Source: Burkholderia sp. (lineage in GTDB: Bacteria; Pseudomonadota; Gammaproteobacteria; Burkholderiales; Burkholderiaceae). Taken from it: a stretch of DNA of 10,392 nucleotides. Below are positions 6,358-10,392 of this stretch, piece by piece. The notes beneath the pieces are model-generated. The model was not told where the DNA came from and made no database searches. It saw nothing but the letters and a program-made list of their open reading frames with translations. The stretch spans positions 1-10,392 of the forward strand of contig NZ_JAHACR010000132.1 of the NCBI RefSeq assembly GCF_018375725.1, read 5' to 3'. Position numbers and translations under genes: made by a program. Positions within the stretch are counted from its first letter, which is position 1. Every line of letters begins with the position of its first letter.

Positions 6358-6555
6358 ATGGAAACGAAGACTGCACGATTGACCGTCCTGATCGACCCCG
6401 CCAAGAAGGAAGCGTTCGACATGCTCTGCGCCGCGCAGGATCTGACGCCATCCCAGGTCGTGCGGCAGCTGATTCGCGAGTATCTCGCGCAGCACGGCGT
6501 CACCTACAAGACGAAGAGCACGCTCGGCAGCCGGGTGCGCAAAAGCGCCGAATGA
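6358..6555 (+). CDS. Small ribbon-helix-helix (CopG/Arc-like) DNA-binding protein
   Basis: A 65-aa protein with the RHH layout: a polar strand (ETKTARLTVLI, residues 2-12), helix A (about 14-27), the turn LTPSQ (29-33) and helix B (VVRQLIREYLAQHG, 34-47). A short basic tail (KTKSTLGSRVRK) follows. RHH proteins dimerise and place the paired strands in the major groove, usually as repressors. No toxin-like gene is adjacent, so this is unlikely to be an antitoxin. The downstream spermidine-synthase-like gene begins 28 bp after the stop and is probably co-transcribed. The frame extends upstream to a TTG at 6325, but that codon overlaps the -10 box. The ATG at 6358 lacks a clear Shine-Dalgarno. 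Its target may be its own promoter, which is inference. Confidence 0.75.
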   Translation: METKTARLTVLIDPAKKEAFDMLCAAQDLTPSQVVRQLIREYLAQHGVTYKTKSTLGSRVRKSAE

Positions 6556-6583
6556 CCTGACAAGGGCGCGCCGGAGCGATGCG

Positions 6584-7432
6584 ATGCATTGTCTGCGCGG
6601 CCCGCTCGAAACCATCCTCATGCTGTCTGCCGATCAAGAATCCCCGGCGCTCGCTGCCGGGCACCGCGCCATTTCCACCACCGTGCCGATCGTCGAAGAA
6701 ATGGATGGGCTCGTATCGCTGAGCTTCGACGATCAGGATCTGCAGAGCTGCATGTTCCGCCACGCTCCCGATGCCCTGGCGCTCGGCTACACCCGAACGA
6801 TGATGGGTTTCCTGTTGTTTCAGGAAGCGCCGTCGCATATCGGGATGATCGGGCTCGGCGGCGGCTCGCTCGTCAAGTATTGCTACAGGCATCTGCCGGA
6901 TACGCGCATGACCGTCGCGGAAATCAACCGCGATGTCATCGCGCTGCGCGAGCAGTTTCACATCCCGCCCGACGATGCCCGGCTGAGCGTGCGCTGCATC
7001 GACGGCGCACGATTCGTGTCCGACGCGGCGTATCAGTTCGATGTCCTGCTGGTGGACGGATTCGACGCGGGCGGTCTGCCGGCCGCGCTCGGGAGCCCTG
7101 CTTTCTACCAGCACTGCCGCGACCGGCTGCGCGAGCACGGCGTGTTCGCGGCGAATTTCCTGACCGACGATCCCAATCTCGGCTGCTATCTGTCCGGGTT
7201 TCGCGCCGCATTCGGTTCATCCGTCGCCATTGCGCCGGCCGAAGCCAGCGCGAACAACATCATCGCGTTTGCGTGGAAGAGCGATGCGGCGCATCCGCCG
7301 CTCGAAACCCTGATCGAACGGGCCGCGCGCCATGCCGACCGGCAAAGCGTCGATCTCGCCGAGGCGGCCGTGCGTATCGAACTCGGCATGCGCTACGACT
7401 GGCAGCAATTCGGCCTGCCGGGCACGCGCTGA
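6584..7432 (+). CDS. Spermidine-synthase-like protein (SAM-binding Rossmann fold)
   Basis: A 282-aa protein of the polyamine aminopropyltransferase-like group. IGMIGLGGGSLVKY (86-99) is the glycine-rich nucleotide loop, and VAEINRDVI (111-119) supplies the acidic residue that binds the ribose. RCIDGARFV (137-145) and FDVLLVDGFDAGGLP (152-166) follow the SpeE order, with Asp158 where SpeE has its catalytic aspartate. SpeE's GGGDG loop is not kept (here GLGGGS), and the N-terminal domain is poorly like true spermidine synthases. An aminopropyl or methyl transfer to an unknown acceptor is therefore the safe reading. The ATG at 6584 has GGAG at 6573-6576. It follows the RHH gene by 28 bp, probably in one transcript. 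Confidence 0.82.
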   Translation: MHCLRGPLETILMLSADQESPALAAGHRAISTTVPIVEEMDGLVSLSFDDQDLQSCMFRHAPDALALGYTRTMMGFLLFQEAPSHIGMIGLGGGSLVKYCYRHLPDTRMTVAEINRDVIALREQFHIPPDDARLSVRCIDGARFVSDAAYQFDVLLVDGFDAGGLPAALGSPAFYQHCRDRLREHGVFAANFLTDDPNLGCYLSGFRAAFGSSVAIAPAEASANNIIAFAWKSDAAHPPLETLIERAARHADRQSVDLAEAAVRIELGMRYDWQQFGLPGTR

Positions 7433-7451
7433 TCCTGCGCTCGCTTCGATT

Positions 7452-7466
7452 CGCCGGCATCCGGCG
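7452..7466 (+). terminator. Small hairpin after the spermidine-synthase-like gene
   Basis: CGCCGG / CCGGCG arms with loop CAT, 19 nt past the stop codon. No T-run follows, so it is only a weak terminator candidate. Confidence 0.3.
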
Positions 7467-7606
7467 GCTCCGCGGTCGCTGAATCGACGATCGAGACGAC
7501 GCGTCTGCGCAGCCATTTATCAAGTCACGCGGAGGCGATGCACGACGCCGGTTTCGATGCGCAGCACGCACCCGCCGCGTTGCGATCCGCGTGAAAAAAC
7601 GACCGG

Positions 7607-7620
7607 ATCCCAATTGGGAT
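7607..7620. promoter_or_regulatory. 14-bp perfect palindrome
   Basis: ATCCCAATTGGGAT is fully self-complementary, with no loop, and sits at the edge of the AT-rich island about 70 bp before the candidate -35 box. This is the shape of a dimeric regulator's binding site. The GATCCG at 7584-7589 also pairs with CGGATC at 7604-7609, which overlaps it. Confidence 0.3.
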
Positions 7621-7691
7621 AACGTAAAAAGTCCCTGATTTATTTCATTTTTCCGCTCTGCGAAACAAGTCGCCCGACCCTGTTTAAAATT

Positions 7692-7720
7692 TTTACCAAT
7701 CTGCGGAACATCGGTAGACT
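7692..7720 (+). promoter_or_regulatory. Candidate promoter of the structured leader / M23 transcript
   Basis: TTTACC (7692-7697) and TAGACT (7715-7720) each match 4 of 6 consensus bases with the ideal 17-bp spacer. A second -10-like TAAAAT is at 7685-7690 without a good -35. Transcription would begin near 7727, about 220 nt before the peptidase start. Confidence 0.4.
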
Positions 7721-7726
7721 GACGCT

Positions 7727-7860
7727 GTCATTTTTCTTTTGCGTCTTCGTGATAACCGGGTTCCGACCCGGCTTACGCGCCGCCGTTCGGAGCAGGCTGC
7801 CGCCTGTGCCGTTGGGCCGAACGGCAACGACACGGGTCCCGCGCGGGACCTGTTTTGTTG
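7727..7860 (+). ncRNA. Possible structured leader RNA / small RNA ending in a terminator
   Basis: About 130 nt from the candidate promoter to an intrinsic terminator. After a pyrimidine-rich 5' end come three hairpins. Hairpin 1 is CCGGGT/ACCCGG with loop TCCG (7756-7771). Hairpin 2 has the 9-bp arms GCCGTTCGG/CCGAACGGC (7782-7790 with 7817-7825), enclosing an inner stem CAGGC/GCCTG (7793-7806). Hairpin 3 is the terminator (7835-7850). GACCCG at 7765-7770 could instead pair with CGGGTC at 7833-7838, which would break both hairpin 1 and the terminator. That is the geometry of an attenuator, though an independent sRNA is equally possible. No known RNA family was recognised. Confidence 0.4.
7835..7860 (+). 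terminator. Intrinsic terminator upstream of the M23 peptidase gene
   Basis: GGTCCC / GGGACC stem with a GCGC loop (a 16-bp perfect palindrome), followed at once by TGTTTTGTTG with seven T in ten. It points rightward and lies about 90 bp before the peptidase start. It therefore ends something begun upstream or attenuates the peptidase transcript. Confidence 0.6.
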
Positions 7861-7947
7861 CACGCCCGCTGTCTCTGCACCGTCGCCACTCGACACGCGT
7901 CCGGCCAGCGTCCTTGCCCACACCCATTCTTTCGAACCATTTCCTGG

Positions 7948-9204
7948 ATGTGGACGCCCTTGGTCAAGTCTGCCGTACACCCTGAAGTTTCCGCACCGCG
8001 CCCTGCCCGCGCCCGGCCAATCATGCGCACGTTGTTGCCCGCCGCCGTGCTGGGCGCACTGGCGGCGCTCGGGCTCGCCGCCGCACTGCCGGCGGTATCG
8101 CAATTGCCCGATATCGCCGACACGAACGCAGCCGCGCTGCCGCAGCGCGTGCTGTCGGATACGCCGTTTCCCAGCGCACAGCATTTCGTCACGCGCGAGC
8201 TCATGCAGACGATCGGCGAGCCCAATACGCGACCGGGCCTGTTCGCGCCGTTCAGTGCGCATCGCAATGACATGCTCGGCTACACGAACCTGTTCACGCT
8301 CGGCACGCCCGAGCCCGATCACGGCCTGCGCGCGGGCAATATCGAGCTCACGCTATCCGATACGCTGAACCGGCTCGATCTGCCGCCCGAGGTTCGCATT
8401 CAGTTCGGCGATCTCGTGACCGGCAAGGTGCCGATGCGCGCGAGTGCGCAGCATGGCGACTACTACCGTCTCGCGTTCGATGCGAACGACGGTGCGCCGC
8501 GCCTCACCGCGCTCGAGTTGCGCGTCGCGGGCCGCACGTTCGGCGCGATCTGGTTCAAGCCGCCCGGCGCGGACAAGGGCGCGTACTACGCGCTCGATGG
8601 CTCGCCGCTCGAGGCGGCGGCCCTCACGATGCCCGTCAAGTGGACGCGCATCAGCTCGTTCTTCGGAGAGCGCATCCACCCGCTGTCGCAGGCGATGGCG
8701 TTCCATACCGGCGTCGATCTCGCCGCTCCCGCCGGCACGCGCGTCGATGCCGCCGCCAATGGCGTCGTGTCATTCGTCGGCACCGATCCGGGCGGCTATG
8801 GCAAGTACGTCATCGTCGATCATGCGGACGGCTATTCGACCTATTACGCGCATCTGTCCGCGTTCGCGCATGGCCTGAAGGTCGGCAATGCGGTTCGTCA
8901 GGGCGAACGAATCGGCTCGGTCGGTATGACGGGCGCCGCAACCGGGCCGCACCTGCATTTCGAGATCCGGGTGGCCGACCAGCCGGTCGATCCGCTCGTC
9001 ACGCTCGCGAATGCACAAACGGCCCTGTCCGACATGCAACAGACCGCGTTCAGGCAGGAAGCCGCACAATGGCGCTTCCGCCTTGCGTCGATCAACACCG
9101 CGCCGTTTGCACTCACGCAAACCGACGGCCCGCTGTGGGGCGATTTCGCCAGCGACAAGTCGACGTTGCGCGCGGTATTCAATGCGCATTATTCGGCATC
9201 CTGA
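7948..9204 (+). CDS. M23 family peptidoglycan DD-metalloendopeptidase, membrane-anchored
   Basis: A zinc endopeptidase of the LytM/MepM type that cleaves peptide cross-links in the periplasm, opening the wall for growth. From the ATG at 7948 it is 418 aa: about 25 cytoplasmic residues, a signal-anchor helix (about 26-50, rich in Leu/Ala), an N-terminal regulatory region with the family's YYRLAFD and YYALDG blocks, then the catalytic domain. Zinc ligands are H253 and D257 (HTGVD) and H337. H302 (YYAHLS) and H335 (GPHLHFEI) complete the active site, so it should be active. The tail (about 350-418) is extra. The start is uncertain: the ATG at 8023 would give a plain signal-anchor, and no clear ribosome binding site marks either. 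A structured leader with a terminator lies just upstream. Confidence 0.92.
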   Translation: MWTPLVKSAVHPEVSAPRPARARPIMRTLLPAAVLGALAALGLAAALPAVSQLPDIADTNAAALPQRVLSDTPFPSAQHFVTRELMQTIGEPNTRPGLFAPFSAHRNDMLGYTNLFTLGTPEPDHGLRAGNIELTLSDTLNRLDLPPEVRIQFGDLVTGKVPMRASAQHGDYYRLAFDANDGAPRLTALELRVAGRTFGAIWFKPPGADKGAYYALDGSPLEAAALTMPVKWTRISSFFGERIHPLSQAMAFHTGVDLAAPAGTRVDAAANGVVSFVGTDPGGYGKYVIVDHADGYSTYYAHLSAFAHGLKVGNAVRQGERIGSVGMTGAATGPHLHFEIRVADQPVDPLVTLANAQTALSDMQQTAFRQEAAQWRFRLASINTAPFALTQTDGPLWGDFASDKSTLRAVFNAHYSAS

Positions 9205-9376
9205 CAGGACCGTCGTCGCTGTCTGGGCCTGACCGGACGGTGTGCCGCATGACAACACGGATCAGGCGGAATTCATGATGACGGCGCGATCTGGACACGG
9301 GAATCCGCAGCGGCCGCGTGCGTGACGCGCCTCAACGCCGGTCGCTGCATCGCGCGACTCGCGAGGCGTCGCGGGC

Positions 9377-9404
9377 AAAAAAACGCCCGCTGCAGGAGCG
9401 GGCG
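9377..9404 (-). terminator. Leftward intrinsic terminator with no gene of its own
   Basis: 8-bp stem CGCCCGCT / AGCGGGCG (9384-9404) with a 5-nt loop. Seven A at 9377-9383 form the U-run on the minus-strand transcript. It lies 212 bp past the kgtP stop, beyond another complete terminator, so it is either a back-up or ends an unseen leftward transcript. Confidence 0.75.
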
Positions 9405-9545
9405 CGAATCCCAGTCAAGAAGGTGTCACACGAACTACGGGTTCAGATTACGGGGATCGCCCGCGATCGGCAACGAATCGATTTCGATATCGTTATCGCG
9501 CCTCGCGTGATCGGCCTATCCATCGAAACGCAGTCGCCCGGCTGC

Positions 9546-9582
9546 AAAAAAAATGGCGTCCCGCCTGTCCACGGAACGCCAT
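9546..9582 (-). terminator. Intrinsic terminator of kgtP
   Basis: ATGGCGT / ACGCCAT arms (9553-9582), extended inside by CCG/CGG after one mismatch, with a run of A at 9546-9552 that reads as U on the minus-strand RNA. It begins 34 bp downstream of the kgtP stop codon. Confidence 0.8.
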
Positions 9583-9615
9583 CCTTCGATTCACATCAAT
9601 GCGAGACACCGCCGA

Positions 9616-10392
9616 TTACGGCTCGAGGCGCAGATACCCTTCCTTGCTCGGGTCACGCATCTTGTACGACACGAGCAGAGAGACCGCGCACAGTACGGTC
9701 ACGTACCAGTAGAACGTCTCCTCGCTGCCGATCGACTTGAACCAGAGCGCAACATATTCGGCCGAGCCGCCGAAAATCGCATTCGCAACCGCGTACGACA
9801 GCCCGACGCCCATCGCGCGCACTTCGGGCGGAAACATCTCCGCCTTGATGAGCCCGCTGATCGACGTATAGAAGCTGACGATCGCGAGCGCGACCGTGAT
9901 CAGCACGAACGCCATGACCGGGCTCGTCACGTCCTTCAGCGCGTGCATCAGCGGCACCGTGCCGATCACCGAGCACACGCCGAACAGGATCATCGACTGG
10001 CGGCGGCCGATCCTGTCGGACAGCGCGCCGAACACCGGCTGCAGCAGCATGTACACGAACAGCGCGACCGTCATCACGTTGCTGGCGGTCTTTGCGTGCA
10101 TGCCCGCCGTGTTCACGAGGTATTTCTGCATGTAGGTCGTGAACGTATAGAAGATCAGCGAGCCGCCGGCCGTAAAGCCGACCACCGTGAAGAACGCGCC
10201 CTTGTGCTGCCAGACGCCGCGGATCGTGCCGGCGTCCTTCTTGTCGCGCGATTCGCTCGTCGATGTCTCGTCGAGCGACTTCCGCAGATACAGCGAAATG
10301 AGCGCAGCCGCCGCGCCGACCACGAACGGGATGCGCCAGCCCCACGCCTTCAGCTCGGCGGCCGACAGCGTCTGCTGCAGGATCACGAGCAC
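9616..10392 (-). CDS. kgtP: Alpha-ketoglutarate permease (MFS, metabolite:H+ symporter), 5'-partial
   Basis: Inner-membrane proton symporter for 2-oxoglutarate. Only the last 258 residues are in the window, against roughly 430 in full-length KgtP, so the first five or so helices are missing. The apparent GTG at 10392 is just the window edge. The resemblance to E. coli KgtP as remembered is strong: TFTTYMQKYLVNTAGMH (83-99), FVYMLLQPVFGALSDRIGRR (112-131, the conserved MFS cytoplasmic loop), SFYTSISGLIKAEMFP (173-188) and GLSYAVANAIFGGSAEYVAL (197-216). The last of these is highly diagnostic. About seven hydrophobic segments remain. A strong terminator follows the stop. Confidence 0.93.
   Translation of the reverse strand: MLVILQQTLSAAELKAWGWRIPFVVGAAAALISLYLRKSLDETSTSESRDKKDAGTIRGVWQHKGAFFTVVGFTAGGSLIFYTFTTYMQKYLVNTAGMHAKTASNVMTVALFVYMLLQPVFGALSDRIGRRQSMILFGVCSVIGTVPLMHALKDVTSPVMAFVLITVALAIVSFYTSISGLIKAEMFPPEVRAMGVGLSYAVANAIFGGSAEYVALWFKSIGSEETFYWYVTVLCAVSLLVSYKMRDPSKEGYLRLEP

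Larger units (their letters stand above)
7433..7947. other. 515-bp gap without a convincing gene
   Basis: Between the spermidine-synthase-like gene and the M23 peptidase gene. The first half is GC-rich with a small hairpin. Bases about 7590-7740 form an AT-rich island with a palindrome and promoter-like boxes. Bases 7756-7860 are a run of hairpins ending in an intrinsic terminator. Short open frames here have no ribosome binding sites or recognisable domains. Confidence 0.6.
9205..9615. other. 411-bp convergent gap without a convincing gene
   Basis: Between the stop codons of the M23 peptidase (+) and kgtP (-). It holds two leftward intrinsic terminators and no obvious rightward one. On the minus strand, the short frame 9515-9435 (26 codons, no start codon) ends in IAGDPRNLNP and a stop 31 bp before the second terminator. 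This may be the relic of a gene end, or chance. Confidence 0.55.

Noticed and set aside
6358..6555. Toxin-antitoxin module
   Set aside because: The RHH protein resembles an antitoxin, but the neighbours are a membrane protein and a SpeE-like enzyme, with no toxin-sized RelE/ParE/PIN-like gene.
7640..7927. 95-codon minus-strand frame in the gap before the M23 gene
   Set aside because: No recognisable domain, no ribosome binding site, and it runs through the hairpins and terminator; more likely chance.
7749..7985. 78-codon GTG-start frame as a leader peptide of the M23 gene
   Set aside because: No Shine-Dalgarno, Arg/Pro-rich, and overlaps the peptidase start in another frame.
9318..9740. 140-codon plus-strand frame at the convergent gap
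   Set aside because: Runs through both leftward terminators and antisense into kgtP; composition is not protein-like.
1..10392. CRISPR array, tRNA, IS ends or attachment sites
   Set aside because: No regularly spaced direct repeats, tRNA-like cloverleaf, transposase, integrase or flanking terminal repeats were found by eye.

Overview
The window is high-GC bacterial DNA with densely packed genes. Gene content and the close resemblance of several products to Burkholderia proteins suggest a Burkholderia chromosome, probably of the B. cepacia complex. This is inferred from protein recognition; no rRNA or other marker gene is present. No tRNA, IS element, phage gene or CRISPR array was seen.

Layout: (1) 1-2978 (+) is the end of a cobalamin operon: cobA (5' end cut off by the window), cobE, cobO and cobB, with ATGA overlap or very short spacing. 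CobA makes precorrin-2 from uroporphyrinogen III, CobB amidates side chains a and c of the corrin ring, and CobO adenosylates the cobalt. CobE is an accessory corrin-pathway protein. (2) 3023-4186 (-) is an M20 amidohydrolase of the hippurate hydrolase type, converging on cobB. (3) 4405-4941 (+) is a UspA-type universal stress protein. (4) 5020-5232 (-) is a 70-aa twin-transmembrane protein (DUF2909). It is transcribed divergently from a DUF1275 (YoaK-type) membrane protein at 5495-6256 (+). Overlapping back-to-back promoters and a perfect 19-bp inverted repeat lie between the two genes. (5) 6358-7432 (+) is a 65-aa ribbon-helix-helix protein followed by a spermidine-synthase-like protein. (6) 7433-7947 has no convincing gene. 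It contains a candidate promoter and a run of hairpins ending in an intrinsic terminator, which could be a small RNA or an attenuator upstream of the next gene. (7) 7948-9204 (+) is a membrane-anchored M23 (LytM-type) peptidoglycan endopeptidase. (8) 9205-9615 has no convincing gene and holds two leftward intrinsic terminators. (9) 9616-10392 (-) is the C-terminal part of a KgtP-type alpha-ketoglutarate/H+ symporter whose 5' end lies outside the window.

Most genes are ordinary core or accessory functions. The places most worth a second look are non-coding: the structured leader at about 7727-7860, the shared divergent promoter/operator at 5393-5423, and the leftward terminator at 9377-9404, which has no visible gene of its own.
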